Assembly: GCA_964423085.1 (NCBI GenBank)
Contig: CAYRDB010000002.1
Location: 1 to 38,659, forward strand
Source of the DNA: JAUWZS01 sp964423085
GTDB lineage: Archaea > Aenigmatarchaeota > Aenigmatarchaeia > CG10238-14 > SCSR01
DNA: 38,659 nucleotides
Reading direction: 5' to 3'
The position numbers and the translations under genes were made by a program. Position 1 is the stretch's first letter, and each line of letters opens with the position of its first letter. Below are positions 1 to 7,760 of the stretch, one piece after another. The notes beneath the pieces were generated by a model that did not search any database, was not told the DNA's origin, and worked only from the letters and a program-made list of their open reading frames with translations.

Positions 1-2
1 CA

Positions 3-16
3 CTTTAAATATTTAA
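3..16 (+). promoter_or_regulatory. TATA-like box for the first gene
   Basis: An AT-rich stretch (ctttaaatatttaa) lies about 25 bases before the ATG at 34. That spacing predicts transcription starting at or very near the start codon, so a leaderless message. The window edge hides any upstream BRE. Confidence 0.45.
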
Positions 17-33
17 TTTTTCCTTATCTCCAT

Positions 34-357
34 ATGTCTGAAACGCTGATGTCAGAAAAGCTGATGTACGAACTGCATTTGTTCGATGAGAAGAACCTAG
101 AAAAATACAAGGACATGCTATCCGAAGCATATTTCTCTGAAAACATGTGCTTGAGCATACCGAACAGCGACATTGAAATGCTATCGCTGGCAACCACGCT
201 TTGCAGGATAGGATACCTTGTGGACATCAACCCGCTGAGCCAGATATACAAAGACGATTCCACGCACGACTACATAGTCACTGACAGAGGCATAGAGCTT
301 TTAAAAATAGCATTTCCAGACAGGATAAAAAGTTCCTACAATAACCAAGAGCCATAG
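34..357 (+). CDS. Small hypothetical protein, winged-helix-like C-terminus
   Basis: I do not recognise this 107-aa soluble protein. The first half is acidic and helical. The second half ends in a strand-turn-helix pattern (YIVTDRGIELLKIAF, about residues 82-96) that resembles the wing and last helix of archaeal winged-helix proteins. That resemblance is weak and no DNA-binding role is shown. The start at 34 is chosen because a TATA-like box lies about 25 bases upstream. No signal peptide or membrane segment is visible. The next gene is about 85 bases downstream on the same strand. Confidence 0.6.
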   Translation: MSETLMSEKLMYELHLFDEKNLEKYKDMLSEAYFSENMCLSIPNSDIEMLSLATTLCRIGYLVDINPLSQIYKDDSTHDYIVTDRGIELLKIAFPDRIKSSYNNQEP

Positions 358-441
358 GAAAGCATTTTTATCGCGGCATTCATAGTATTATCAAAGATGG
401 ACCTGTAAGATTATTTGATTTTTTATTTTTGGTGATGTTCT

Positions 442-783
442 ATGGATAAGATATACACAGATGGTTCGGGAGACGGAAGGATAGCTTGGTACAACGAGAC
501 CACTGGCGAGAGCTGGTCCGGAAGGGAGGATGTGTCCAGCAACAACGAGGCGGAGTACCTGGCGGTAATACGCGCGTTAGAATCGGTAAAATCCGAGGAT
601 GTGAAAATAGTTTCAGATTCGAAGCTGGTTGTGAACCAGATGAAAAGGGAGTGGCACATCAAGGAGGACAACCTGAGGAAGCTGTTCGACGAAGCGCAGA
701 AAGTAATAAAGGACAGGAAGCTGAATGCGGAGTTCGAGTGGACGCCCAGGGAGAATAATCCGGCTGGCAAGTATCTCGGCTAG
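442..783 (+). CDS. RNase HI-fold protein (ribonuclease H-like)
   Basis: This 113-aa protein has the RNase H fold pattern. It starts with YTDGSGDGR (Asp7), followed by SNNEAEYLAVIRAL (Glu36) and IVSDSKLVV (Asp59), the first three acidic residues of the two-metal active site. The C-terminal motif that normally supplies a fourth acidic residue (RExNxxAD) reads RENNPAGKYLG, with Gly109 in that position. It is shorter than typical RNase HI (about 150 aa) and lacks a basic protrusion. Such proteins would cut RNA in RNA-DNA hybrids, but activity with the altered motif is uncertain. Its TAG stop overlaps the opposite-strand iscU stop within a shared CTAG. Confidence 0.8.
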   Translation: MDKIYTDGSGDGRIAWYNETTGESWSGREDVSSNNEAEYLAVIRALESVKSEDVKIVSDSKLVVNQMKREWHIKEDNLRKLFDEAQKVIKDRKLNAEFEWTPRENNPAGKYLG

Positions 784-1265
784 TGCTGCCCCTGCTTCGC
801 CCTTGCTATTACATTGCCCCTTTCTATCTCCTTGTGAAGTTTCTCCAGCTTATCAGGTATTTCAATTCCGTTCTTTGCATAGTACTGATATATCGCTTCA
901 TGAAGGGCATCCGTTGATAATAGCGAACAGTGTATCTTGACTCTAGGAAGCCCGCCCAGCTCACCTACTATCGAGTCCCTGCCTACCTCCAGCGCCTCCT
1001 TCAGAGTCTTCCCCTTGGCAAGCTCGGTCATCATGCTGCCTGTGGCAACAGCGGCAGCGCACCCGAAGCTCTGGTACTTTATGTCCTCTATGTACAATTC
1101 TCCGTCTGCATTCTTTCCTATTTTCAGATAAACTCTGAGTTCGTCCCCGCATATCGGGCTGCCTACTCTGGACACTGCGTCCGCCTCCACTATCTCTCCC
1201 ATGTTCCTAGGATTTCTGAAATGGTCTAAAACTTTCTCGCTGTATGGTCCGTACTTTTCTACCAT
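780..1265 (-). CDS. iscU: IscU/NifU-type Fe-S cluster assembly scaffold
   Basis: This cytosolic scaffold assembles [2Fe-2S] or [4Fe-4S] clusters from cysteine-desulfurase sulfur and passes them to apoproteins. The 161-aa sequence shows the three ligand cysteines and the conserved Asp: SPICGDEL (Cys39, Asp41), FGCAAAVATGSMM (Cys69) and IHCSLLSTDALHEAI (Cys113). The opening YSEKVLDHFRNPRNMG is the classic IscU N-terminus. The C-terminus runs about 30 residues beyond bacterial IscU with a charged helix. The likely sulfur donor, SufS, is at 12805-14025. Both genes carry the same palindrome just upstream, suggesting joint control. A winged-helix gene is transcribed divergently 81 bases away. Confidence 0.93.
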   Translation of the reverse strand: MVEKYGPYSEKVLDHFRNPRNMGEIVEADAVSRVGSPICGDELRVYLKIGKNADGELYIEDIKYQSFGCAAAVATGSMMTELAKGKTLKEALEVGRDSIVGELGGLPRVKIHCSLLSTDALHEAIYQYYAKNGIEIPDKLEKLHKEIERGNVIARAKQGQH

Positions 1266-1274
1266 GTCATATTA

Positions 1275-1289
1275 TATAACAGCGTTATA
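1275..1289 (-). promoter_or_regulatory. Palindromic operator candidate in the iscU promoter
   Basis: The bases TATAAC-AGC-GTTATA form a perfect 6+3+6 inverted repeat ending 9 bases before the iscU ATG (read on the minus strand). The minus-strand sequence just upstream (TTTAAATTATA) is TATA-like, so the palindrome would cover the start of transcription, as expected for a repressor site. The same 15 bases occur in the sufS promoter at 14040-14054. Over the surrounding 25 bases (1275-1299 against 14040-14064) the two promoters match at 22 positions. The binding protein is unknown. Confidence 0.65.
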
Positions 1290-1346
1290 ATTTAAAGGTA
1301 TGGTTAAGCGTAAAAGTGTTAAGATTCAATAAAAATATGATGCGAT

Positions 1347-1778
1347 ATGGAAGAGCATGAGAAAACACTTTACAGAGTTTTCACGTTTTCTGGCAAGAAA
1401 ATAGAACTTCCTTCCGAAAACAAGAACAAGACTTTCGAAAAGGTCAATGAAGAGTCTTTGAAAGACCTGGCGGACGAGTTCAAAGTGCTTGTCCAAATAT
1501 ACAAATTCAACATGACAGAGACGCCTGCTAATTTTACAAGACTGGCAAATTACTTTAACGGCATGCTTACTGAGACTCATGTGATGGGATTGCTGGCTAC
1601 TTTGGAAGATTTTGGGATCATTAATGCAGAATACGGCGATGTTGGAAAAGGACGGTCCGGCAGACGATATTTTCTTTCAAATGAAAAATTGGAGGAAGTC
1701 AGAGACATTTATGAGAAACACGTCAAGCCTAAAGAAACTCCTAAAGAACGGATAAGTTATGTTCCAGGAATTTTGTAA
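1347..1778 (+). CDS. Winged-helix domain protein, possible transcription regulator
   Basis: This 143-aa soluble protein has a central winged-helix pattern. Helical segments TRLANYFNGMLTETHVMGLL and LATLEDFGIINAEYG (about residues 65-97) are followed by a wing-like turn rich in Gly and basic residues (GKGRSGRRYFLS) and a helix. The N-terminal 50 residues are charged. It has no cysteine, so it could not itself hold an Fe-S cluster through thiolates. It sits divergently from iscU with 81 bases between start codons, the usual place for a local regulator. That role is inference; ligand and targets are unknown. The tail (about 120-143) is basic and proline-containing. Confidence 0.72.
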   Translation: MEEHEKTLYRVFTFSGKKIELPSENKNKTFEKVNEESLKDLADEFKVLVQIYKFNMTETPANFTRLANYFNGMLTETHVMGLLATLEDFGIINAEYGDVGKGRSGRRYFLSNEKLEEVRDIYEKHVKPKETPKERISYVPGIL

Positions 1779-1856
1779 GCGGACTGCTCTAACTTTTAAA
1801 TCAGTTCGTCCTAAAGATTAAGTAGCGTCAGTTGGAATAACGGGTGTGTTGTAAAA

Positions 1857-2657
1857 ATGGACAAGAAAAAAGGATTGCCAGAATACGGCGAAACAGTTCT
1901 CTGCACCACTACGAGGATTACTCCGTTCGCTGCCTGGTGCACGCTCGACGAGTACGAGAACGAGGATGGATCCCCGATAGAAGGTATGATACACATCTCC
2001 CAGGTTGCTGGCAAGTGGATCAAGGACATACGCGATTTTGTAAAGCCAAACAAGCAGTACATGGCCAAGGTCATAAAGATAGACTATGAAAAGGGACATC
2101 TCAACCTCAGCATAAAAAGGGTGAGCAAGTTCGACAAGAAGGAGAAGATGGAGGATTATAGAAGGGACAAAAGGTCGAACGGAATGGTGATGCAGGTCGC
2201 CAAGATAGTCGGCAAGGGCGATGTGCAGAAGGAAATCGTCGATAAGCTCGAGAAGATTCACAAGGACGACAGCAAAAAGTTTGATGTTTTCACAGCGTTC
2301 GAAGAAGTGAACGAAAATCCTGAAATTGTCAAGGAAGCTGGTATAAAGAAGGACTGGGCAGAAGCGCTCATGGGTGTTGTCGAGAGCAACTTTAGGATAA
2401 AGGAGAGGACGCTCAAAGTAAAGCTAAAACTGGAGAGCAAGGCTCCAGATGGAGTAAAAACAATAAAGAAGGTCCTGTCCGAGCTCGAAAAAATAGATGG
2501 CATTGAAGTGACGTACATATCCGCGCCAGAGTACAGGGTTGAGATGAAGACAAAGGAGCCCAAAGTCGCTGAAAAGACTATGAGGGACGGCGTGGAGAAG
2601 GCTATAAAGGAGCTAGAATCAGCTGGCGGCTCCGGAAGCTACGAGCTGGTGAGATGA
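1857..2657 (+). CDS. Translation initiation factor 2 subunit alpha (aIF2-alpha)
   Basis: This is the alpha subunit of the heterotrimeric factor that brings initiator Met-tRNA to the small ribosomal subunit. The 266-aa protein starts with an S1 OB domain (about 10-85: GETVLCTTTRITPFAAWCTL, EGMIHISQVAGKWIKDI, KGHLNLSIKRV). A helical middle domain follows, then the C-terminal alpha-beta domain that contacts the gamma subunit (about 175-266). Length matches the family. Its stop overlaps the nop10 start as ATGA, and PAC2 follows, a common archaeal gene order. The usual upstream partners L44e and S27e are not present here. Confidence 0.96.
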   Translation: MDKKKGLPEYGETVLCTTTRITPFAAWCTLDEYENEDGSPIEGMIHISQVAGKWIKDIRDFVKPNKQYMAKVIKIDYEKGHLNLSIKRVSKFDKKEKMEDYRRDKRSNGMVMQVAKIVGKGDVQKEIVDKLEKIHKDDSKKFDVFTAFEEVNENPEIVKEAGIKKDWAEALMGVVESNFRIKERTLKVKLKLESKAPDGVKTIKKVLSELEKIDGIEVTYISAPEYRVEMKTKEPKVAEKTMRDGVEKAIKELESAGGSGSYELVR

Positions 2658-2809
2658 AGCTCAGGAAATGTTTTTCTTGCAGTGTGTACACGCTGAAGGC
2701 AGAGTGCCCTAAATGCGGCAATAGTACCAAAACCCCTCATCCCATTTCGTTCTCCCCCGAAGACAGATACGGAAAATACAGGAGAATGTCTAAATCAGCC
2801 AACCTGTAA
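2654..2809 (+). CDS. nop10: H/ACA ribonucleoprotein subunit Nop10
   Basis: This 51-aa protein overlaps the end of aIF2-alpha by four bases (ATGA). It starts MKLRKCFSC and carries a zinc ribbon, with cysteines at 6, 9, 18 and 21 (CFSC...CPKCG). The family motif KTPHPISFSPEDRYGKYRR follows. Nop10 binds the pseudouridine synthase Cbf5 and organises H/ACA guide RNPs that modify rRNA. Length and motif match archaeal Nop10 closely. It is almost certainly co-transcribed with aIF2-alpha. Confidence 0.95.
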   Translation: MKLRKCFSCSVYTLKAECPKCGNSTKTPHPISFSPEDRYGKYRRMSKSANL

Positions 2810-2843
2810 TTAATATATCAGGAAAATCCAATATAGTTTTATC

Positions 2844-3659
2844 ATGTCCACCAAGATTGTAGAACTTTCAAAGCCGAAGCTGAAAAAGCCGATATTCATA
2901 GAAGGCCTGCCCGGAGTGGGCAATGTGGGAAGGATAGCTGCCGGATACTTGGTGGAAGAGCTGAAGGCAAAGAAATTCGCCGAGCTGTACAGCTCGCATT
3001 TCATGCCGTTCGTGCTGGTTCAGCAGAAATCTGATGTGCATGTGCTGAAGAACGAATTCTACTACTGGAAGGCTAAAAAGCCGAACCAGAGGGATTTGAT
3101 TATACTCATAGGTGACTCGCAGAGCGTCGACCCAGAGGGTCATTATGAAATATGCGAGGAGATTCTCAGTTATATCAAAAAGTTCAATGTGAGCGAGATG
3201 GTCAACCTGGCTGGCCTGAGCGTGGGCGAGAAAAAGGACAACCCAGAAGTGTTCGGAGTGGTTAACGACCTGTCACTTGTCAAGAAATACAGCAAGCATG
3301 GCATACATTTTGCAACAGGCGAGAAAGTGGGAACAATAGTCGGCGCATCCGGGCTTCTTCTTGGACTGGGAGAGAACTTTGGGTTAAAGGGCATTTGCCT
3401 CCTTGGAGAGACTTCTGGACTGCCTCTGATACCAGATCCAAAATCGGCAGAGGCTGTGCTCAGCACTCTGACCAAAGTCGTAGGAATAAAGATAGACACC
3501 AGCGAAATCCAGAAAAAAGTCAAGGAGATGGAGGACTTTATAGGCCGCATGGAAAAGGTGCAAAGGAAGGCGTTCAGCCAGATGATGAAGGACAGACTTC
3601 AGAAGCCGGCTGAAAAAGGCGAGGATCAGGAAGAGCAGAACCTCAGCTACATAGGATAG
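2844..3659 (+). CDS. PAC2-family proteasome assembly chaperone-like protein
   Basis: This 271-aa protein belongs to the PAC2 (DUF75) family, which includes archaeal PbaB and eukaryotic PAC2, chaperones for 20S proteasome assembly. Family motifs are KPIFIEGLPGVGNVGRIAAG near residues 13-32, VNLAGLSVGE about 120-130, and VGASGLLLGLG with GLKGICLLGETSGL about 165-190. The C-terminal 50 residues form a charged helix (QKKVKEMEDFIGRMEKVQRK). The start has a TATA-like ttaatatat about 28 bases upstream, so it may have its own leaderless promoter although it follows nop10. The substrate in this organism is not known. Confidence 0.9.
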   Translation: MSTKIVELSKPKLKKPIFIEGLPGVGNVGRIAAGYLVEELKAKKFAELYSSHFMPFVLVQQKSDVHVLKNEFYYWKAKKPNQRDLIILIGDSQSVDPEGHYEICEEILSYIKKFNVSEMVNLAGLSVGEKKDNPEVFGVVNDLSLVKKYSKHGIHFATGEKVGTIVGASGLLLGLGENFGLKGICLLGETSGLPLIPDPKSAEAVLSTLTKVVGIKIDTSEIQKKVKEMEDFIGRMEKVQRKAFSQMMKDRLQKPAEKGEDQEEQNLSYIG

Positions 3660-3693
3660 GGTCTTTTTCTACCAATTTGCCGATTGTGTGAAC

Positions 3694-3703
3694 GTTTATA
3701 AAA
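3694..3703 (+). promoter_or_regulatory. TATA box of the uS2 gene
   Basis: The sequence gtttataaaa lies about 27 bases upstream of the ATG at 3726, the spacing expected for a leaderless archaeal transcript. No Shine-Dalgarno sequence precedes the start codon, which supports that reading. Confidence 0.6.
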
Positions 3704-3725
3704 CTATAACGACAAATAAAGAACT

Positions 3726-4394
3726 ATGTCTGAAGAGTTTTTAATCCCGCGGGAGAAATATCTTGCGTCGGGCATACACATAGGGATGAAGCAGAGGACG
3801 AAGCAGATGGCTCCGTTCGTGTACAAGGTAAGATCTGACGGTTTGGCTGTCATGAATCTCCAGGTTATAGACGAAAGAATCAGGGAGGCTGCGAAATTCC
3901 TGGCGGGAGCGAAGAACATACTCGTGGTAAGCAGAAAGAGCGTGTCCACAAAAGCAATAGAAAAGTTCTCAGACATGATAGTCGCTAAGAACATGAAAGG
4001 AAGATTCATGCCAGGAATGCTCACAAACCCTTCATACGAGGACTTTTATGAAGCTGACGTAGTTTTTGTCATAGACCCAGCAGCAGACTATCAGGTGCTT
4101 ACCGAAGCTGTCAACGCGCGAGTGCCTGTTATTGCAGTTTGCGACACTCTGAACGAAACTAAAAATGTAGACTTTATCATACCGGCGAACAACAAGGGCG
4201 CCAGGTCGCTCAATCTGCTCTTCTGGCTTCTGACAAGGGAAGTGCTAAAGGCCAGGGGCGAGATAAAGGGAGACGACGAATTCAAGCCGTCTCTAGAAGA
4301 CTTTGAAGACGAGTCTGACGTAAGGGAAGGAAGGGAAGCTCCTGCAAGAACCAGAAGGCCTTCCGGAAGGTCTAGGTCCGCGCCACGCCAATAA
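3726..4394 (+). CDS. rps2: Small-subunit ribosomal protein uS2
   Basis: This 222-aa protein is the archaeal/eukaryotic form of uS2, a solvent-side protein of the 30S subunit. Diagnostic segments are LASGIHIGMKQRTKQMAPFV, VINLQ-like LQVIDERIREAAKFL, GRFMPGMLTNP, DVVFVIDPAADYQVLTEA, VPVIAVCDT and IPANNKGARSLNLLFWLL. The C-terminus (about 190-222) is a disordered tail, first acidic and then Arg/Pro/Ser-rich, where these proteins vary. It stands alone here rather than in the usual archaeal cluster with L13, S9 and RNA polymerase subunits. Confidence 0.96.
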   Translation: MSEEFLIPREKYLASGIHIGMKQRTKQMAPFVYKVRSDGLAVMNLQVIDERIREAAKFLAGAKNILVVSRKSVSTKAIEKFSDMIVAKNMKGRFMPGMLTNPSYEDFYEADVVFVIDPAADYQVLTEAVNARVPVIAVCDTLNETKNVDFIIPANNKGARSLNLLFWLLTREVLKARGEIKGDDEFKPSLEDFEDESDVREGREAPARTRRPSGRSRSAPRQ

Positions 4395-4566
4395 ATACGT
4401 TTTCTCCGTTCGCTCAGAACGACCGAGCAGTCATTTCATATTTTCATAATATAATTCGAAGGAGCCAAATCATTATTTAAGTTCACGATAAAAATTCTAT
4501 AACAGCCAGAAAAAAAGCGCGTTAGATAGTTGCTTTTCAAAGGCGCCGAAAGGAGGATAGTCAATT
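4395..4566 (+). promoter_or_regulatory. nrdJ promoter and untranslated leader
   Basis: These 172 bases contain a TATA-like box (attatttaag, about 4472-4481) roughly 90 bases before the nrdJ ATG. That predicts a leader of about 60 bases. A strong Shine-Dalgarno AGGAGG at 4551-4556 is spaced 10 bases from the ATG, and a GGCGCC palindrome sits just before it. Leadered, SD-led initiation contrasts with the leaderless neighbours. I see no conserved cobalamin-riboswitch box and no NrdR-type box. A weak 5-bp hairpin lies at 4407-4421 near the end of uS2. Confidence 0.5.
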
Positions 4567-6648
4567 ATGACTTCGGTTCTTCAGGTAAAAAAGCGAGACG
4601 GCAGGATAGTAGATTTTGAAAAGGAAAAGGTAGCTCTAGCGATATGGAAGGCTGCCGAATCTGTCGGCGGCAAGGACAAGTCCAAATCCGAAGAGCTGGC
4701 GAACAAGGTCGCAGAGCAGGTCGAGAAAGAGTTCAGCGGCAAGATTCCCAGCGTGGAAGATGTGCAGAACATAATAGAAAAGATACTTATCAACGAGGGC
4801 CATGCGACTGTAGCAAAAGCGTACATACTATACAGACAGAAGAGAGTGGAAGCCAGGAAGATGAAGGCTGTTCTGGGAGTGACCGACGAGGTTAAGATGA
4901 GCCTTAACGCGCTGAAGGTCATGGCCAGCAGGTATCTTATCAGAGATGAGAACAGGAAGATAGTCGAAAGCACTTCTCAGTTGTTCAGAAGAGTAGCCAT
5001 GGCTATAGCCGAACCTGAGAAGAGCTACAGCGGGGATGAGAAAGCGAAAGAATACGAAGACCTTTTTTATGACATGATGGTAAAGGGAGAGTTCCTTCCA
5101 AACAGCCCCACTCTCATGAACGCCGGAACCGAGCTGAGCCAGCTGTCCGCGTGCTTCGTTCTCCCTATACCGGACTCGATACCCGGAATATTCGACTCTG
5201 TGAAGAACACCGCAATAATACACAAGAGTGGAGGGGGGACCGGATTTTCTTTTTCGAACATAAGGCCTAAAGGAGATGTGGTAAAGAGCACAGGAGGCGT
5301 GGCTTCAGGCCCGCTGTCTTTCATGAACGTTTTCAACGCGGCTACAGACGTGATAAAGCAGGGCGGCAAGAGAAGGGGCGCGAACATGGGCATACTGCGC
5401 GTCGACCATCCGGACATACTAGAATTTATAACAGCTAAGGAGAAGGAGGGCACGCTGAGCAACTTTAACTTCTCGATAGCAACAACAGACAGTTTCATGC
5501 GCGCTGTGGAAAGCAATTCCGAATACGACCTGATAAATCCTAGGAGCAAGAAACCTATAAAGAAGCTCCCAGCCAGGGCGGTATTCAACCTGATGGTGAT
5601 GATGGCGTGGAAAAACGGCGAGCCCGGAGTGGTGTTCATAGACAGGATAAACGCATACAATCCAACTCCGGCAATAGGCGAGATAGAGTCCACGAACCCG
5701 TGCGGTGAGCAGCCTCTGCTTCCATACGAGTCATGCAACCTGGGCTCGATAAACCTTGAAAAGATGATGTCGAACAGCCACTTTGACTGGGAAAAACTGA
5801 GAAGGACAGTCCACCTTTCCGTCAGGTTCCTCGATAATGTGGTCGACCAGAACAAGTATCCGATCAAGGAGATAGACGATATGACAAAAGCCAACAGGAA
5901 AATAGGGCTTGGCGTGATGGGCTTCGCGGACATGCTGATAAAGATGAAGATACCTTACAACTCCGAGGCTGCCATAAAGATTGCCGAGGAGATAATGAAG
6001 TTTATACAGGAAGAATCTAAGAAGGCGTCTGTGCAGCTTGGAAAAGAGAGGGGTCCGTTCCCCAACTTTGAAAAGAGCGTTCTGAAAGGAAAATACGAGA
6101 CAATAAGGAATGCCACCACTACGACCATAGCGCCTACCGGAACCATAAGCGTGATAGCAAACTGCTCCTCGGGAATAGAACCGATATTCGCAGTGTCTTA
6201 TGTAAGGGACGTGAGCGACAGCCTGGGGCACGAGCTCGTGGAGATAAATCCGACATTCGAAACAGCCATGATAGAAAGAGGCATGTACACGGACGAGCTG
6301 ATAACAAAGATTTCGCAGAACGGCGGCATACAGAGCATAGAGGAAATACCGAAGGATATAAGGGATGTTTTTGTCACAGCCATGGACATAGCTCCAGAAT
6401 GGCACATTAGGATACAGGCTGCGTTCCAGAAATACACTGACAACGCGGTGTCCAAGACCATAAACTTCCCGACGTTCGCGACTCCGTACGACGTGGAAAA
6501 GGCTTTCATGCTTTCCTGGAAGATGGGGTGCAAAGGAGTGACAGTGTACAGGTACGGCAGCAGGCAGAAGCAGATATTGAACATAAAGTCTGGGGAAGCC
6601 AAAGTCTCGGACGACTACACTGGCGGGTGCCCGCACTGCTCCCTATAG
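4567..6648 (+). CDS. nrdJ: Adenosylcobalamin-dependent ribonucleoside-diphosphate reductase (class II)
   Basis: This 693-aa enzyme reduces ribonucleotides to deoxyribonucleotides using adenosylcobalamin to make a thiyl radical. An ATP-cone domain fills about residues 1-95 (KKRDGRIVDFEKEKVALAIW). The barrel carries Cys196 (LSACFVLPIPDS), GGTGFSFSNIRP, NPCGEQPLLPYESCNLG with Cys379, and TTTTIAPTGTISVIANCSSG. The C-terminus ends GGCPHCSL (Cys688/Cys691), the flexible CxxC tail that passes electrons from thioredoxin or glutaredoxin. Length is short for NrdJ because the tail is compact. The cobalamin adenosyltransferase gene lies two genes downstream, and a thioredoxin reductase fusion faces it from the other strand. 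Confidence 0.95.
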   Translation: MTSVLQVKKRDGRIVDFEKEKVALAIWKAAESVGGKDKSKSEELANKVAEQVEKEFSGKIPSVEDVQNIIEKILINEGHATVAKAYILYRQKRVEARKMKAVLGVTDEVKMSLNALKVMASRYLIRDENRKIVESTSQLFRRVAMAIAEPEKSYSGDEKAKEYEDLFYDMMVKGEFLPNSPTLMNAGTELSQLSACFVLPIPDSIPGIFDSVKNTAIIHKSGGGTGFSFSNIRPKGDVVKSTGGVASGPLSFMNVFNAATDVIKQGGKRRGANMGILRVDHPDILEFITAKEKEGTLSNFNFSIATTDSFMRAVESNSEYDLINPRSKKPIKKLPARAVFNLMVMMAWKNGEPGVVFIDRINAYNPTPAIGEIESTNPCGEQPLLPYESCNLGSINLEKMMSNSHFDWEKLRRTVHLSVRFLDNVVDQNKYPIKEIDDMTKANRKIGLGVMGFADMLIKMKIPYNSEAAIKIAEEIMKFIQEESKKASVQLGKERGPFPNFEKSVLKGKYETIRNATTTTIAPTGTISVIANCSSGIEPIFAVSYVRDVSDSLGHELVEINPTFETAMIERGMYTDELITKISQNGGIQSIEEIPKDIRDVFVTAMDIAPEWHIRIQAAFQKYTDNAVSKTINFPTFATPYDVEKAFMLSWKMGCKGVTVYRYGSRQKQILNIKSGEAKVSDDYTGGCPHCSL

Positions 6649-6685
6649 GCTACGGTTTTTAACTTTGGGACTTTAATTGATTCTT

Positions 6686-6997
6686 ATGAATCCACTTTTC
6701 ATACTACTGGGCACGCTAGACATTGTCGCAGCGTCCATAACGATATTCCAGTTTTCAGAAGCGGCCGCGCTCTACATGATGGTATACATGCTCGCCAAGG
6801 GAGGGTATTTTCTTGTGCTTCTAATAGCGACCAAAAACTTTATGCCACTATACAGTATATTATCCCTAGTGGACATTGTCACTGGCGCAGCTCTCGGAGC
6901 AATAGCGATGGGTGTTAATTCCGACATATTTTTAACAATCGGTATAGCAGCTGCGATAAAGGGAGCGTATTCGACCGTGTCTGCGTTCCTTAACTGA
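6686..6997 (+). CDS. Small integral membrane protein, unknown function
   Basis: This protein of about 103 aa is almost entirely hydrophobic, with three to four predicted membrane segments (about 4-22, 28-49, 52-75 and 80-98). I do not recognise the family. I chose the ATG at 6686 over the in-frame TTG at 6677 because a TATA-like tttttaa lies about 28 bases upstream and an ATG start is preferred. It lies between nrdJ and the cobalamin adenosyltransferase, 9 bases before the latter. A link to cobalamin or corrinoid uptake is therefore conceivable, but nothing in the sequence shows it. Confidence 0.7.
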   Translation: MNPLFILLGTLDIVAASITIFQFSEAAALYMMVYMLAKGGYFLVLLIATKNFMPLYSILSLVDIVTGAALGAIAMGVNSDIFLTIGIAAAIKGAYSTVSAFLN

Positions 6998-7006
6998 GGC
7001 GTTGAA

Positions 7007-7543
7007 ATGGAAGATGAAAATGAAATCGGGCGGGGAATGGTTTACCTTTACACAGGAACAGGCGCGGGCAAGACAACCAATGCTCTAGGAATAGCGATGA
7101 GGTGCGTGGGCCACCAGAAGAAGGTTGTGATTATACAGTTCCTAAAGTGGTGGAAAAACACGGGAGAATACAAGATAAGGAACCGTCTGAAGCCTTACTA
7201 TGAAATATACCAGTTCGGCAGGAAGGGGTGGATAGGATTCAAGAACCTGGACAACAGGGACAGGGTGCTCTGCGAGAAAGCTTTCAACTTCGCCAAGAGG
7301 GTGGTGGCTGACAAAAAGCCCCACGTTCTGGTGCTGGACGAAATAAACATAGCCCTGCACAGGAAGCTGCTGGACATGAAACAAGTGATAGACTTTTTGA
7401 AGAACCTCCCGCCAACCACGGACGTGGTGCTCACGGGCAGGTACGCCCCAGAGGAGCTCTGGGACGTGGCCGACTATGTGAACGTGATAGTGAGCAACAA
7501 ACAGACAAAAAAGCAGGTTGCGAAGGAAGGAATACAATATTAA
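7007..7543 (+). CDS. cobO: Cob(I)alamin / cobyrinate adenosyltransferase (CobA/CobO/BtuR family)
   Basis: This 178-aa P-loop enzyme transfers the adenosyl group of ATP to the cobalt of corrinoids, making the adenosylcobalamin used by class II ribonucleotide reductase. The N-terminus has MVYLYTGTGAGKTTNALG, the inverted-use Walker A of this family. KVVIIQFLKWW, HVLVLDEINIAL (Walker B) and DVVLTGRYAPEELWDVADYV follow, all typical. The length is normal for the family. Genomic linkage with nrdJ suggests cofactor supply for deoxynucleotide synthesis, possibly by corrinoid salvage, since no other corrinoid genes are seen in this window. Confidence 0.93.
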   Translation: MEDENEIGRGMVYLYTGTGAGKTTNALGIAMRCVGHQKKVVIIQFLKWWKNTGEYKIRNRLKPYYEIYQFGRKGWIGFKNLDNRDRVLCEKAFNFAKRVVADKKPHVLVLDEINIALHRKLLDMKQVIDFLKNLPPTTDVVLTGRYAPEELWDVADYVNVIVSNKQTKKQVAKEGIQY

Positions 7544-7574
7544 TTGAAGAATAGAATTATATTATGGTGCTGTT

Positions 7575-7760
7575 ATGGCAACAGTGAGCTTGGACAAGGA
7601 AAAGTGCATAGGATGCGGGCTCTGCACAAGCATATGCCCCGAAGTTTTTGAGCTGAAAGAAGATGGGAAGGCTTATGTGAAAGGCGAGTGCGGCGAGGGT
7701 TGCGACTGCAGCTCAGCTGCTGAGAGCTGCCCTGTCCAGGCGATAACATACAAAAAGTAG
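7575..7760 (+). CDS. Ferredoxin with one [4Fe-4S] cluster
   Basis: This 61-aa acidic electron carrier shows CIGCGLCTSICP (Cys11, 14, 17, with Cys21) and a distal SCPVQAIT (Cys52). Cys11/14/17/52 fit one [4Fe-4S] cluster. Cys21 with one of Cys39, 43 or 45 could form the disulfide seen in some archaeal and Thermotoga ferredoxins. The second cluster of 2[4Fe-4S] ferredoxins is not complete. It follows the cobalamin adenosyltransferase by about 30 bases. It could provide low-potential electrons to reduce cob(II)alamin, or serve radical enzymes; both are inference. Its stop abuts the opposite-strand NAD kinase stop without a gap. Confidence 0.92.
   Translation: MATVSLDKEKCIGCGLCTSICPEVFELKEDGKAYVKGECGEGCDCSSAAESCPVQAITYKK

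Noticed and set aside
4498..4506. Half-site TATAACAGC of the iscU/sufS palindrome in the nrdJ leader
   Set aside because: Only one arm is present. ATAACAG also occurs several times inside genes, so it is likely chance.
4395..4566. Cobalamin riboswitch upstream of nrdJ
   Set aside because: The leader is predicted at only about 60 bases and lacks recognisable B12-box conserved sequence.
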